Assembly: GCA_025938935.1 (NCBI GenBank)
Contig: JAPCWB010000001.1
Location: 682,001 to 746,000 of the forward strand
Direction: 5' to 3'
Length of the DNA: 64,000 nt
Source of the DNA: Novosphingobium sp. MW5
Lineage (GTDB): Bacteria; Pseudomonadota; Alphaproteobacteria; Sphingomonadales; Sphingomonadaceae
The notes under the pieces were generated by a model. The model saw only the letters and a program-made list of their open reading frames with translations. It ran no database searches and was not told the DNA's origin. The translations under genes were made by a program, and so were the position numbers. Of the stretch, positions 52,413-62,137 are shown piece after piece (within the stretch, counting starts at the first letter, position 1; every line of letters begins with the position of its first letter).

Positions 52413-53692
52413 CGTCGCCGTCATCGGACTGGGCTATATCGGCCTGCCAACCGCCGCCGTGGTCGCCCGTTCGGGCTGCCGGGTGAATGGTGTCGACGTA
52501 TCGGAAAAAGTCGTCGAAACGATCAACCGCGGCGAAATCCATATCGAGGAAGTCGATCTCGATGGTCTCGTCCAGTGGTGTTGTTGCGCGCGGCTTGCTG
52601 ACGGCCTCGACAGAGGTGAAGCCGGCGGACGTTTTCATCATCGCCGTGCCCACGCCCTTCGACAAGGACCACGCGCCTGACCTCACCTATGTGCTGAACG
52701 CTGGCCGCTCGGTCGCGCCGGTGCTCAAGGCGGGCGACGTGGTGATCCTCGAATCGACCTCGCCGGTCGGCACCACCGAACAGTTGCGTGACCAGCTCGC
52801 CGCCGCGCGCCCCGACCTCAAGTTCCCCGGCCTCACCAGCGAAACGCCCGACGTCTCGATCGCCTATTGCCCGGAGCGCGTGCTGCCGGGGAAGATCCTT
52901 GAGGAACTGACCAACAACGATCGCTCGATCGGCGGCATCACCCCCCGCTGCGCCCGCAAGGCGCTGGCCTTCTACAAGCTCTTCGTGCGCGGCACCTGCG
53001 TGACGACCGACAGTCGCTCGGCGGAAATGACCAAGCTGGTCGAGAACGCCTACCGCGACGTCAACATCGCCTTCGCCAACGAATTGTCGATCATCTCTGA
53101 TAAGCTCGGACTCGATGTCTGGGAAGTGATCCGGCTGGCCAACCGCCACCCGCGCGTCAACATCCTGCAGCCCGGCCCCGGCGTCGGCGGACACTGCATC
53201 GCAGTAGATCCGTGGTTTATCGTCCATTCGGCACCCGAGGAATCGCCGCTGATCCGCACTGCGCGCGGGGTGAACGACTGCAAGATCCACCACGTCATCG
53301 CCAAGGCTGACGAACTGGTGAAGGCAAACCCGAACGCGAAGGTCGCCTGCCTCGGCCTCGCCTTCAAGGCGAACATCGACGATTTTCGGGAAAGCCCGGC
53401 GCGGCTGGTGGCGGCCACGCTCGCTCGCCGGTTCGGGGACCGCATTTCCATCGTCGAACCCTATGCCGCCGAATTGCCGCGTGAATTCGAAGGCACCGGC
53501 GCACACCTGATCGACATCGACACCGCGCTGGAAGACTGCGACCTGCTGGTCGTGCTGGTCGATCACGATGTCTTTCGTGTCGTTCCGCTCGCCGAGCGGG
53601 CAAACAAGGTGGTCTATGACACGCGCGGAATTTGGCCGGATCAGCCCAAAAGCTCTGACACGGTCCAGCACAATCTGCGGCTCGCAAGTTAA
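52390..53692 (+). CDS. wecC: UDP-N-acetyl-D-mannosamine dehydrogenase (one frameshift)
   Basis: NAD-dependent four-electron oxidation of UDP-ManNAc to UDP-ManNAcA. The Rossmann start is VAVIGLGYIGLPTAAVVARS; after the break come VFIIAVPTPFDKDHAPDLTY, ILESTSPVGTTEQL, the catalytic cysteine in GPGVGGHCIAVDPWF, and CLGLAFKANIDDFRESPA. The frame changes at T52576: deleting it joins LVQ to GVVARGLLTAS and gives 433 residues; the corrected site is CCAGG. The GTG start at 52390 lies inside wecB. Probably intact in the organism. Confidence 0.9.
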
Positions 53693-53846
53693 CGAGCCAA
53701 CGCAATTGAACTGATATTGTTCCACGAGACAATTGACGGAAACTAAATAAATATTCGAAGTAACATTATTGCACCCTTGATTCGTAATATTACAATCACA
53801 CCCCATATTGCGTGAGAAGCGTCTTTCCGTTTCCGGAGATCATCTC
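53693..53846. promoter_or_regulatory. AT-rich island before the repeat-protein gene
   Basis: About 110 of these 154 bases are strikingly AT-rich against a GC-rich background. They contain two CAATTG palindromes (53703-53708, 53730-53735), ATTGT/ACAAT arms around 53716-53733, and GTAATATTAC, a perfect 10-base palindrome at 53784-53793. Probably a regulated promoter with operator sites, or a residue of acquired DNA. No gene is seen in it. Confidence 0.55.
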
Positions 53847-54860
53847 ATGCGTCTGTTACATCTTGCAGCCAGTGTTGCTGCCATCGCCCTCCTTCCCGGC
53901 ACGGCCTATGCCCAGAGCTCGTGCGAAAACCAGAAGTCCGATCAGGTTGTCGGCACGGTTGCCGGTGCCGTCATCGGCGGCGTGCTAGGCAATGTCATTG
54001 CTGGCCGCGGCGACAAGACCATCGGCACTGTCATCGGCGGGGCTGGCGGCGCAGTCGTCGGCAACCAGGTGACCAAGCCTTCGCGCGATTGCCGCCAGGC
54101 CTATGGCTATTATGACGAGAACAACCGCTGGCACGCCACCGGAGTATCGGCCAACGACGCGCGCGGCTATTATGACCGCGACGGACGCTGGGTGCTCGGC
54201 CCGCCGAACGGAGCCTATTCCGACAACAACCGCTGGATCGCCCGTTCGGGGGACTATGAAACCAGCGGCGTCTATACCCGCGAAGGCGAGTGGGTCCCGG
54301 CTTCGTCGCAGGGCTATTATGACCGCAACGATCGCTGGATCGCCGGCGTTTCGACCGGCTATTACGATCAGCGCGGCCGCTGGAATGCCGGCCCGGCCAT
54401 GGGCCGCTATGACGAGCGTGGGCGCTGGATCGAAGGATCGCAGGATTCGGGCTATGCGCCGAACGGTTCGTGGGCTTCGCAGACCCAGCCGGGCTATTAC
54501 GACAGCAACGGGCGCTGGAACGCAGGCGCGACGACCGGTTACTACGACAACCGTGGCCGCTGGATATCCACCCGCGATAATATCCAGGGCGGAAATTATC
54601 AGCAGCAGGGCAACTGGCAGTCGCAGTCGATTGCCGGCCAGCTCGTAGCACTTGACCGCTACCTGCGCGCCGATAGCGGCAACTTGCAGGGCAATGGACG
54701 CAACTCGCGCGCCATGGCCTTGCGCGAAGTCAGCCGGATGCGGGTGACCGAACGCAACCTGCGTCATAACCGCCAGGGTATGCTTTCGCAGCGCGATCAG
54801 GCGCTGATGCAGCAGCGCATCAACAACCTGCGCCAGCGTTACGGCATCGGTTCCTACTGA
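53847..54860 (+). CDS. Secreted glycine-zipper protein with ten GYYD..GRW repeats
   Basis: The 337-residue product has a signal peptide (to AYAQ, residue 23), a glycine-zipper 2TM-like segment (VGTVAGAVIGGVLGNVIAG, IGTVIGGAGGAVVGNQV, residues 35-75), then ten tandem units of consensus GYYDxxGRWxxG starting at residues 87, 107, 122, 141, 156, 171, 186, 202, 216 and 231. Tryptophans recur every 15 residues in the last seven units. A charged helical C-terminus (about 250-337) follows. The ATG at 53847, with GGAGA upstream, starts the signal peptide. Probably outer envelope; the aromatic repeats may bind glycan, as the gene lies in a polysaccharide locus. Function unknown. Confidence 0.82.
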   Translation: MRLLHLAASVAAIALLPGTAYAQSSCENQKSDQVVGTVAGAVIGGVLGNVIAGRGDKTIGTVIGGAGGAVVGNQVTKPSRDCRQAYGYYDENNRWHATGVSANDARGYYDRDGRWVLGPPNGAYSDNNRWIARSGDYETSGVYTREGEWVPASSQGYYDRNDRWIAGVSTGYYDQRGRWNAGPAMGRYDERGRWIEGSQDSGYAPNGSWASQTQPGYYDSNGRWNAGATTGYYDNRGRWISTRDNIQGGNYQQQGNWQSQSIAGQLVALDRYLRADSGNLQGNGRNSRAMALREVSRMRVTERNLRHNRQGMLSQRDQALMQQRINNLRQRYGIGSY

Positions 54861-54880
54861 CCGCTTCCAAGCGTGAAGGC

Positions 54881-54917
54881 GCTTCGCCGTCCCCGGGATT
54901 CCCGGTGGCGGCGAAGC
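54881..54917. terminator. Long hairpin between convergent genes
   Basis: GCTTCGCC (54881-54888) pairs with GGCGAAGC (54910-54917), with CCGGGA/TCCCGG inside extending the stem. It sits 20 bases after the repeat-protein stop and 26 before the methyltransferase stop. There is no T-tract; probably a bidirectional 3' end structure. Confidence 0.4.
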
Positions 54918-54942
54918 CGTGTCTGGCAGGCGCGTCCGGCCA

Positions 54943-55692
54943 TCAGACCTTGCGGAAAATCACTTCGCAGTTCACCGGGCTGTCAAGCTTCAGATCATCC
55001 GGCCCATAAAGCGGTTCCGGCTGATTCAGGCCCAAGGGATCGCTGAACGCCGTCGTCAAAACGCTGGCACAGGCCATGTCCACGATGCGGTAGTTTGCGT
55101 TGCTCACCATCAGCAGGCCTCCCGGCTTGAGGCAGCGCACCATGCCCGCCACCGCCCGCTCCACCTTGGCGAACGGCAGGTAATCCGAGCAGGATTGCGG
55201 GCGCAGGCGGGTCAGTTCGCCGTGGCGCAGCACGGCCATGGCCAGGATGGCATCGTAGTGGCAGGCAGGTTCGTCATCGAGCGAACCGGCGCAGCGGAAT
55301 TCGATGCCTGAAAACCGGCTTTCGCGCTTCGCGAGGCGGCGTTTGGCGACTTCGATCGAATGAGCGTTGATGTCGATTCCAGTCAGTTCGGCATCCGGGA
55401 AATAGCCGCGAAGGGTGAAAACCTCTTCTCCCGTCGAACACCCGAAGGACAGGATTCGCGGCCTGTCGACACTCGCCAGCTCGTTCTTGAGCGCGGCAAA
55501 ATAGGGCGGATAGCGGTCCGCATGGGTTGCCGATGACCACTGCATCAGCTGGTCGCCCTGCATCTCGCGGGCAATCCTCAACGCGCGGCGGTGGGGATCG
55601 AGCGTCTCGCGCAGCAAGCGATAGGCCGGCTTCGCGAGGGGCAGCGAAGCGGCCAGCCGCCTTGCCCAATCCGCGAAAGGCCGACCCCCCAT
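54943..55692 (-). CDS. SAM-dependent methyltransferase, CheR-like fold
   Basis: The 249-residue product has the SAM loop ILSFGCSTGEEVFTLRGYFP near residue 79 and ELTGIDINAHSIEVAKRRL, then MAVLRHGEL and CLKPGGLLMVSN. The FGCSTGEEV motif resembles CheR methyltransferases, but no receptor-binding N-terminal domain is evident and no chemotaxis genes are near. In this locus it may methylate a sugar or a lipid carrier; not decidable. The ATG at 55692 lies 6 bases after the epimerase stop, with GGAGG unusually close to it. Confidence 0.8.
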   Translation of the reverse strand: MGGRPFADWARRLAASLPLAKPAYRLLRETLDPHRRALRIAREMQGDQLMQWSSATHADRYPPYFAALKNELASVDRPRILSFGCSTGEEVFTLRGYFPDAELTGIDINAHSIEVAKRRLAKRESRFSGIEFRCAGSLDDEPACHYDAILAMAVLRHGELTRLRPQSCSDYLPFAKVERAVAGMVRCLKPGGLLMVSNANYRIVDMACASVLTTAFSDPLGLNQPEPLYGPDDLKLDSPVNCEVIFRKV

Positions 55693-55698
55693 CCTCCG

Positions 55699-56697
55699 TC
55701 AGACTCCGTGGTAGGTCTTGTACCACTCGACGAACTTGGGAACGCCCACGTCGATACTGGTCGTCGGCTTGTAGCCGAGGTCGCCCGAGATCGCGGCGAT
55801 GTCGGCGAAGCTCTGCGGCACGTCGCCGGGCTGCATCGGCTGGAAGTCGATGATGGCCTTCTTGCCCAGCTGCTCTTCCAGGATCTCGATCACCTTCATC
55901 AGGTGTTCGCTCTTGTGATTGCCGATGTTGTAGAGCCGGTGCGGCTTGGTGGAGCCGCCGGCCTTGACCGCGCCGTCATCGGGGGCGGGATTGTCGAGGC
56001 AGGCCATGACCCCGGCGATGATGTCCTCGATGAAGGTGAAATCGCGGTACATCTCGCCGTGGTTGAACACCGGGATCGGCTGGCCGGCGAGGATCGCCTT
56101 GGTGAAGATCCACATCATCATGTCGGGCCGGCCCCGGGGGCCATAGACGGTGAAGAAGCGCAGGCCGGTGAGCGGCAGACGGTAGAGGTGAGCGTAGGTT
56201 TCGCTCATCAGTTCGTCCGCCTTTTTCGTCGCGGCATAGAGGCTGACCGGCTGATCGACCCGGTCCTCGACCGCGAAGGGCAGCTTGGTGTTGCCGCCAT
56301 AGACGCTGCTCGACGAGGCATAGACCATGTTGTCGAGCTCGCGGTGGCGCGCGACCTCGAGCATGTTGAGGTGGCCCGCCAGATTAGCATGCAGGTAGGC
56401 GTGCGGATGCGTGATCGAATAGCGCACCCCGGCTTGCGCGCCGAGGTGGACGATCCGGTCAAATGTGTGCGGCTTCAGCGCCTCGACCAGCGGCTCGTAG
56501 AGCGCGAAGTCCTGCTTGACGAAGGTGAAGCGGCTGCCGCCTTCCTCGCGCAGCAGGGCGAGGCGGGCTTCCTTGAGCGACACGTCGTAATAGTCATTGA
56601 CGCAGTCGAGCCCGATCACCTCGTCCCCGCGCGCCAGCAGCTTGCGGGTGAGGGAAAAGCCGATGAACCCGGCCGCGCCGGTGACGAGAACTTTCAT
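55699..56697 (-). CDS. NAD-dependent epimerase, UDP-glucuronate 4-epimerase-like
   Basis: Extended short-chain dehydrogenase of 332 residues. The NAD loop is MKVLVTGAAGFIGFSLTRKL; LGLDCVNDYYDVSLKEARL-like (IGLDCVNDYYDVSLKEARL) follows; SSSSVYGGNTKLPF and the catalytic YAATKKADE then GLRFFTVYGPRGRPDMM identify the UDP-glucuronate epimerase class (LpsL/CapI). It probably interconverts UDP-GlcA and UDP-GalA. ATG at 56695-56697. A palindromic repeat separates it from the next dehydrogenase gene on the same strand. Confidence 0.92.
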   Translation of the reverse strand: MKVLVTGAAGFIGFSLTRKLLARGDEVIGLDCVNDYYDVSLKEARLALLREEGGSRFTFVKQDFALYEPLVEALKPHTFDRIVHLGAQAGVRYSITHPHAYLHANLAGHLNMLEVARHRELDNMVYASSSSVYGGNTKLPFAVEDRVDQPVSLYAATKKADELMSETYAHLYRLPLTGLRFFTVYGPRGRPDMMMWIFTKAILAGQPIPVFNHGEMYRDFTFIEDIIAGVMACLDNPAPDDGAVKAGGSTKPHRLYNIGNHKSEHLMKVIEILEEQLGKKAIIDFQPMQPGDVPQSFADIAAISGDLGYKPTTSIDVGVPKFVEWYKTYHGV

Positions 56698-56734
56698 GGG
56701 TGAGGTTCCTAGACCAAAGCCGTTAAAATGAGAA

Positions 56735-56828
56735 TCGTCATTGCGAGGAGCGAAGCAACGAAGCAATCCAGTGCCGTTGCGCGCTGCCGCTCTGGATTGC
56801 CGCGCGGCTGCGCCGCTCGCAATGACGA
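56735..56828. repeat. Palindromic intergenic repeat (REP/MITE-like)
   Basis: CGTCATTGCGAG at 56736-56747 and CTCGCAATGACG at 56816-56827 form perfect terminal inverted repeats; inside, GCAATCCAG (56763-56771) is mirrored by CTGGATTGC (56792-56800). The 94-base element lies between two minus-strand genes. Such CATTGCGAG...GCAATCC elements are dispersed in many alphaproteobacterial genomes; I see only this copy in the window. Confidence 0.7.
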
Positions 56829-56841
56829 GAGTATGGAATAC

Positions 56842-58113
56842 TTACAATGTCCAGTCGGCCCCGCCGCCGAGCGCGCCCTTGAGATCGGCAAGCGTGCCGC
56901 CGGGTGCGACCAGCGCGCGCAGGGTTTCGGCACCCAGTGCAAGGTATTCGCGGTGCGGCACGGCGAGGAGGACGAGGTCGTAAGCGCCCGAAGGCTCGCC
57001 GCCCTGCAGGGTCAGCTCGTATTCGTGCGCCGCCTCGTCCGGATCGGCGTGCGGATCGTGGACGGTCACGTCATGGCCCAGATCCTTCAATGCGCCGATC
57101 AGGTCCGCAACCTTGCTGTTGCGCAGGTCGGGCACGTCTTCCTTGAAGGTCAGGCCGAGCACCAGCACCGATCCGCCGTTGCCTCCGCGCAGGTCGTGCA
57201 GGCGCTGCGCCACCCATGCGGCCATGCCGTCGTTCACGCCGCGCCCCGCGAGGATCACCTGCGGGTGAAGCCCCAGCTCTTCCGCCCGGTGCGAAAGGTA
57301 ATAGGGATCGACACCGATGCAGTGCCCGCCGACAAGGCCGGGCGAGAAGGGCAGGAAGTTCCACTTGGTCCGCGCCGCTTCCAGCACGTCCCAGACCGAG
57401 AGGTCCATGGCGCCAAAGATCTGTGCGATCTCGTTCATGAAGGCGATGTTGATGTCGCGCTGGGCGTTTTCGATCACCTTGGCGGCCTCGGCAGCCTTGA
57501 TCGATTTCGCGCGGAACACGCCGCCGCTGGTGATGGCGTTGTAGAGGTTCGCCACGCGGTCGAGCACTTCGGGGGTCTGGCCCGAGACGACCTTGGTGAT
57601 CTTGTCGATCGTGTGCTCGCGGTCCCCCGGGTTGATGCGTTCCGGGCTGTAGCCGAGGAAGAAATCGGTGCCGCACTTGAGCCCCGAGACTTCCTCGAGA
57701 ATCGGGGCGCAGAGGTCTTCGGTGACGCCGGGATAGACCGTCGATTCATAGACGATCACCGGCGCGCGGCCCTCGGCCACGGCGGGGGCGATCATCTTGG
57801 CGACCGTGCGGCTGGCCTTCTCGACCAGCGTCAGGTCGGGCCGGTTCGCGCCGTCGATCGGGGTGGGGACCGTGACGATGTAGAAGTCCGAAGGCGGGCA
57901 GGCGGCCGGGTCGGCGGTGAGCACCAGGCGGCTTGCCTCCATGCGCGCGCGGTCGATCTCTCCGGTACGGTCATGGCCGCTCTTCAGCTCGTCGATGCGG
58001 CGCGTGTCGATATCGAGCCCGGTCGTCTCGAACTGCTTCGCGAGCGCCACGGCGAGCGGCAGGCCGACATAGCCAAGGCCGATCACGGTCACGCGCGGGG
58101 AGGGGCTGGGCAT
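56842..58113 (-). CDS. Nucleotide-sugar dehydrogenase, TviB/UDP-GlcNAc(Glc) 6-dehydrogenase-like
   Basis: NAD-dependent oxidation of a UDP-sugar to its uronic acid. The 423-residue product opens RVTVIGLGYVGLPLAVALAK; FYIVTVPTPIDGANRPDL, VYESTVYPGVTEDLCAPILE and the catalytic cysteine in GGHCIGVDPYYLSHRAEEL follow. The motif set is that of TviB/WbpA-type enzymes more than of UDP-glucose dehydrogenase, but the substrate is not certain. It would feed the neighbouring 4-epimerase. ATG at 58111-58113; upstream open frame discarded. Confidence 0.9.
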   Translation of the reverse strand: MPSPSPRVTVIGLGYVGLPLAVALAKQFETTGLDIDTRRIDELKSGHDRTGEIDRARMEASRLVLTADPAACPPSDFYIVTVPTPIDGANRPDLTLVEKASRTVAKMIAPAVAEGRAPVIVYESTVYPGVTEDLCAPILEEVSGLKCGTDFFLGYSPERINPGDREHTIDKITKVVSGQTPEVLDRVANLYNAITSGGVFRAKSIKAAEAAKVIENAQRDINIAFMNEIAQIFGAMDLSVWDVLEAARTKWNFLPFSPGLVGGHCIGVDPYYLSHRAEELGLHPQVILAGRGVNDGMAAWVAQRLHDLRGGNGGSVLVLGLTFKEDVPDLRNSKVADLIGALKDLGHDVTVHDPHADPDEAAHEYELTLQGGEPSGAYDLVLLAVPHREYLALGAETLRALVAPGGTLADLKGALGGGADWTL

Positions 58114-58136
58114 CAGAATTCCTTGCTTTGATTGGA

Positions 58137-59427
58137 TTACTTGTGGCCGAAGCCGGTGAACACCGTGCGGATCGTTTTCACCACGATCAGGATGTCCAGC
58201 CACAGCGAGAAGTTGCGGATGTAGTAGAAGTCATATTGCAGCTTCGTGCGGATATCGTCGATTTCTGCGACGTGGCCCTGGTTGACCTGGGCCCAGCCGG
58301 TGATGCCGGGGCGCACGACGTGGCGGTAGCGGTAGAAGGGGATCTCCGCCTCGTACCATTCGGACAGCTGCGACGCCTCGGGGCGGGGGCCGATCCAGCT
58401 CATCTGCCCGGCAAGGATGTTGAACGCCTGCGGCAGTTCGTCGATCCGGGTGCGGCGCAGGAAGCGGCCGAGCGCGGTGATGCGGCGGTCGTTTTCCTTG
58501 GTGATGAACTGGTCGATCGAACGCCCGCCCTCTTCCTCGCGCGGGGCCTTGCGATCCTCGCGCATGGTGCGGAACTTCACCACGCGGAACTCGCGCCCGC
58601 GATAGCCCATGCGGCGTTGCATGAAGAAGACCGGCCCAGTGGCTGTCGAGCTTGATCACCACGGCTACCACCACGAACAGCGGCAGCAGGATGATGAGGA
58701 CGGGTAGCGCGACAAGGCGATCGATCCACTGCTTGAATTCGAGCAGGCTGGCCATCGGGCCCAGCGCGCCAAAGGTGTTTTCCGACAGGTGCTCAAGGTC
58801 CGCCCGTCCGGTGAGCGATTCGTAGAGGTCCTTCGAATGGTAGACCGGGATGCCGGCAAGCGTGTAATCGGCGAGCCGCGCTTCCCACGCGTCGGAATGG
58901 TCGAAACGGAAATCGGCCGTGACGGCATCAACCCTGTCCGGCAGGGCGGTTCCGTCGAGCCGGATCACCTCGACCCCAGCCATGTCATCGAACAGGCCGA
59001 CGCGCCCGCCTTCGACAACGCCGAGCACCAGCTGCGTCTTGCGCTGGGTCATTGCGTAAACGAGGAAGAACCACACGACCGACAGCACGAAGGCCACGAC
59101 CAGCAGCGAACGCGAATATTCGATGCGCAGCAGCAGGATGACAGTCAGGGCCAGTCCGAAGGAGGCGAGGAAACCGGGCAGAATGCCGCTGCTTTCACGC
59201 GTGCCGGGCAGGCTGGCGACCGAGTTGTGGAGCCAGAAACCCAGAACCAGCGCCCCGAGCGCGGCGATGGCGGTATGATCGGTTTCGGGCCTCTGCCACG
59301 ATGCCGGCAGCGACCAGGTCTGGACGAGCCAGGGAAGCGCCACGCAGATCAGGCAGGCCAGCACAAGCTGCACAAGTGGATGCAGCCAGGTGCTGCGTCT
59401 CTGGAAACGCCTGTTAGCGATCGTCAT
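58137..59427 (-). CDS. Polyprenyl-phosphate sugar-1-phosphate transferase (one frameshift)
   Basis: Membrane enzyme that starts a glycan by moving a sugar phosphate onto undecaprenyl phosphate. Four to five N-terminal hydrophobic segments and a soluble middle are followed by the catalytic domain: LPVLIILLPLFVVVAVVIKL, then PGPVFFMQRRMGYRGREF, VVKFRTM, LRRTRIDELPQAFNIL, GQMSWIGPRPE, and GITGWAQVNQGH. The frame breaks at 58640: deleting T58640 gives KLDSPGPVFF, the canonical motif, and 429 residues; the corrected site is CCAGG. ATG at 59425-59427. Confidence 0.9.
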
Positions 59428-59626
59428 GCGAACCCTGCTTCCGTCCCCGGCCATGCCCTGCGCACGGTTTGCGCCCGATGTCACGGCCCTATAGTGCCAA
59501 AACGCGCCAGGTCGCAATTGGTTCGCGCCACTCCGGACCATTCGGCGGCAAGACTGGACCTGCGTCCGGTTTGCCCTTAACGCACCCGGCCAACCCTTAC
59601 GTAAAAAGGCCGAGCCAGCGCCCGCG

Positions 59627-60190
59627 ATGCCCATTCCTCAGCGTATAGTTCCTGTCCGCCACGGCGACGCCCGCGGCTGGTTTACCGAAAGTTACAGCCG
59701 CCGCCGCCTTGCCGAACTCGGCGTGTCGGACGATTTCGTGCAGGACAACCACTCTTTCTCAGCCGCGAAAGGAACCCTGCGCGGGCTCCATTTCCAGACC
59801 CCGCCGCACGGGCAGGCCAAGCTGGTGCGCTGCCTGGCGGGGGCAATCTGGGACGTGGCGGTAGACCTGCGCAAGGATTCGCCCACCTATGGCAAGTGGG
59901 TCGCCTGCGAACTTACCGCCGCCGGGGGCGAACAGCTCTATGTGCCCATCGGCTTCGCCCACGGCTTCGTCACGCTGACCGAGAATGCCGAAGTCGCCTA
60001 CAAGACTTCGGACTATTACGCGCCCGAATGCGATGGTGGGGTGGCCTGGGACTGTCCGGATATCGCCGTCGCCTGGCCGCTTGAAGGGATGACCCCGATG
60101 CTGTCCGACAAGGACCAGCGTCTCCCCCGCCTTGCCGATTTTGACAGCCCCTTCGCCTATGACGGCACGCCTATGAAGGAACTCGACTGA
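59627..60190 (+). CDS. rfbC: dTDP-4-dehydrorhamnose 3,5-epimerase
   Basis: Third step to dTDP-L-rhamnose. The 187-residue cupin has [20 protein letters not shown], containing the catalytic histidine, [20 protein letters not shown], and [13 protein letters not shown]. It follows a 199-base divergent gap with the sugar transferase gene, where the promoters of both must lie. rfbB begins 2 bases after its stop. Confidence 0.96.
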   Translation: MPIPQRIVPVRHGDARGWFTESYSRRRLAELGVSDDFVQDNHSFSAAKGTLRGLHFQTPPHGQAKLVRCLAGAIWDVAVDLRKDSPTYGKWVACELTAAGGEQLYVPIGFAHGFVTLTENAEVAYKTSDYYAPECDGGVAWDCPDIAVAWPLEGMTPMLSDKDQRLPRLADFDSPFAYDGTPMKELD

Positions 60191-60192
60191 CC

Positions 60193-61260
60193 ATGAACCA
60201 CAAGCGCATCCTTGTAACCGGCGGTGCGGGCTTCATCGGCTCGGCTGTGGTGCGCCAGTTGATTGGCGAGACCGAGGCAGAGGTGCTCAACGTCGACAAG
60301 CTGACCTATGCCGGCAACCTGTCCTCGCTGGCGCAGGCGCGGCAGTCCAACCGCCACCACTTCCTTCAGGCCGATATCTGCGATGCTGCTACCATGGCCA
60401 AGGCCTTTGCGGATTTCCGTCCCGATGCGGTGATGCATCTTGCTGCCGAAAGCCATGTCGACCGTTCGATCGACGGCCCGGCCGAATTCATCCAGACCAA
60501 TGTTGTCGGCACCTTCACGCTGCTCGACGCGGCGACGGCTTACTGGCGCGGGCTGGATGATGCCGCCAAGGCAGCCTTCCGCTTCCACCACATCTCGACC
60601 GATGAAGTCTTCGGCTCGCTGGGCGATGAAGGCATGTTCACCGAGACGACCGCCTACGATCCGCGCTCGCCTTATTCGGCGTCCAAGGCATCGAGCGATC
60701 ATCTCGTGCGGGCATGGCATCATACCCACGGGTTGCCGGTGGTGGTGACCAATTGCTCGAACAATTACGGTCCCTATCACTTCCCGGAAAAGCTGATCCC
60801 GCTGGTGATCCTGAAGGCCATTTCGGGCCAACCGCTGCCGGTTTACGGCGATGGTTCGAACATCCGCGACTGGCTCCATGTCGAAGACCACGCCCGCGCG
60901 CTGCGTCTGGTGGTCGATACCGGCGTGCCCGGCGAAACCTACTGCGTCGGTGGCAATTCGGAGCGCACCAACCTACAGGTCGTCCACGCCATCTGCGACG
61001 AGCTCGACAAGGCCCGCCCGCGCGCTGACGGTCAGTCCTATCGCGAGCAGATCACGTTCGTGAAAGACCGCCCGGGCCACGACTTCCGCTATGCCATCGA
61101 CACGGCCAAGATCGGCCGCGAACTGGGCTGGAGCCCGCAGGAAAGCTTCGAAAGCGGAATTGCCGGGACCGTGCGCTGGTACCTCGACAACGAGGCATGG
61201 TGGAGCGCGATCCACGACGGTTCCTATCGCGGTGAGCGGCTGGGCCTGAGTAATGACTGA
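60193..61260 (+). CDS. rfbB: dTDP-glucose 4,6-dehydratase
   Basis: Second step to dTDP-L-rhamnose. The 355-residue enzyme has the NAD loop [40 protein letters not shown] with the active-site Asp/Glu, the YxxxK pair in [13 protein letters not shown], and [18 protein letters not shown]. Its TGA overlaps the rfbD ATG region (61253-61260), so translation is coupled. Confidence 0.97.
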   Translation: MNHKRILVTGGAGFIGSAVVRQLIGETEAEVLNVDKLTYAGNLSSLAQARQSNRHHFLQADICDAATMAKAFADFRPDAVMHLAAESHVDRSIDGPAEFIQTNVVGTFTLLDAATAYWRGLDDAAKAAFRFHHISTDEVFGSLGDEGMFTETTAYDPRSPYSASKASSDHLVRAWHHTHGLPVVVTNCSNNYGPYHFPEKLIPLVILKAISGQPLPVYGDGSNIRDWLHVEDHARALRLVVDTGVPGETYCVGGNSERTNLQVVHAICDELDKARPRADGQSYREQITFVKDRPGHDFRYAIDTAKIGRELGWSPQESFESGIAGTVRWYLDNEAWWSAIHDGSYRGERLGLSND

Positions 61261-62137
61261 AAGATGGCTGGTCACCGGCGGAACAGGGCAGGTCGGTCAG
61301 GCGCTCGCCCGGCTCGACATCCCGGGCGTCGAAGTGATCGCGCCGCCACGCGCAGAGCTTGACCTTGCCGCGCTGCCCGATCTCGATCCGCTGCTCGAGG
61401 GCGTCAGCGCGATCGTCAATTGCGGCGCCTATACCGCTGTCGACAAGGCGGAGAGCGAGCCCCTGATGGCCCGCGCAATCAACACCGCCGCGCCCGCGCG
61501 CCTTGCTGCTGCCGCGGCGCGCATGGGCATCCCCATCATCCATGTTTCGACCGACTATGTCTTCCCGGCCGACGGGCATGGTCCCCGGCGCGAGGATGAC
61601 GCCGTGGCTCCGGTAAGCGTCTATGGTCAGACCAAGGCCGATGGCGAGGACGCGGTGCGCGCTTCGGGCGCGCGGCATGCAATCGTCCGCACCGCCTGGG
61701 TTGTCAGCGCCGACGGGGCCAATTTCGTCAAGACCATGCTGCGGCTCGGCGCAGAGCGGGACAGCTTGAACGTGGTCGCCGACCAGCGGGGCTGCCCGAC
61801 ACATGCGGGCGACCTTGCCGCGGCACTCGCGGCGATCACCGCGCGCTTCACCGGCGATGCGCAGCAGGCCTCGGGCACCTGGCATTGCTCCAATTCGGGT
61901 GAAACAACCTGGCATGGCCTTGCCACGCATACTTTCGCCGTGGCCGCGGACTGTGGCATGAAGGTTCCTGCGCAGGTGGCGGCCATCACCACGGCCGAAT
62001 ACCCCACGCCCGCGCGGCGTCCGGCGGATTCGCGGCTCGATTGCAGCCGCCTGTCCGCCGATTTTGGTATTGCGCTGCGTCCCTGGCAGGACGCGGTCGA
62101 TGAAATTGTACGCCAGCTGGCGGGAAGGGCAGACTGA
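61253..62137 (+). CDS. rfbD: dTDP-4-dehydrorhamnose reductase
   Basis: Final NADPH reduction giving dTDP-L-rhamnose. The 294-residue protein has [57 protein letters not shown] (YxxxK) and [11 protein letters not shown]. The ATG at 61253 overlaps rfbB by 8 bases, and its TGA overlaps the rfbA ATG in TGATG. Confidence 0.95.
   Translation: MTERWLVTGGTGQVGQALARLDIPGVEVIAPPRAELDLAALPDLDPLLEGVSAIVNCGAYTAVDKAESEPLMARAINTAAPARLAAAAARMGIPIIHVSTDYVFPADGHGPRREDDAVAPVSVYGQTKADGEDAVRASGARHAIVRTAWVVSADGANFVKTMLRLGAERDSLNVVADQRGCPTHAGDLAAALAAITARFTGDAQQASGTWHCSNSGETTWHGLATHTFAVAADCGMKVPAQVAAITTAEYPTPARRPADSRLDCSRLSADFGIALRPWQDAVDEIVRQLAGRAD

Noticed and set aside
53716..53733. TGTTCCACGAGACA-like sequence in the AT-rich island as parS
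   Set aside because: The core ACGTG is broken (ACGAG) and the right arm does not match; kept only as part of a palindrome-rich promoter region.
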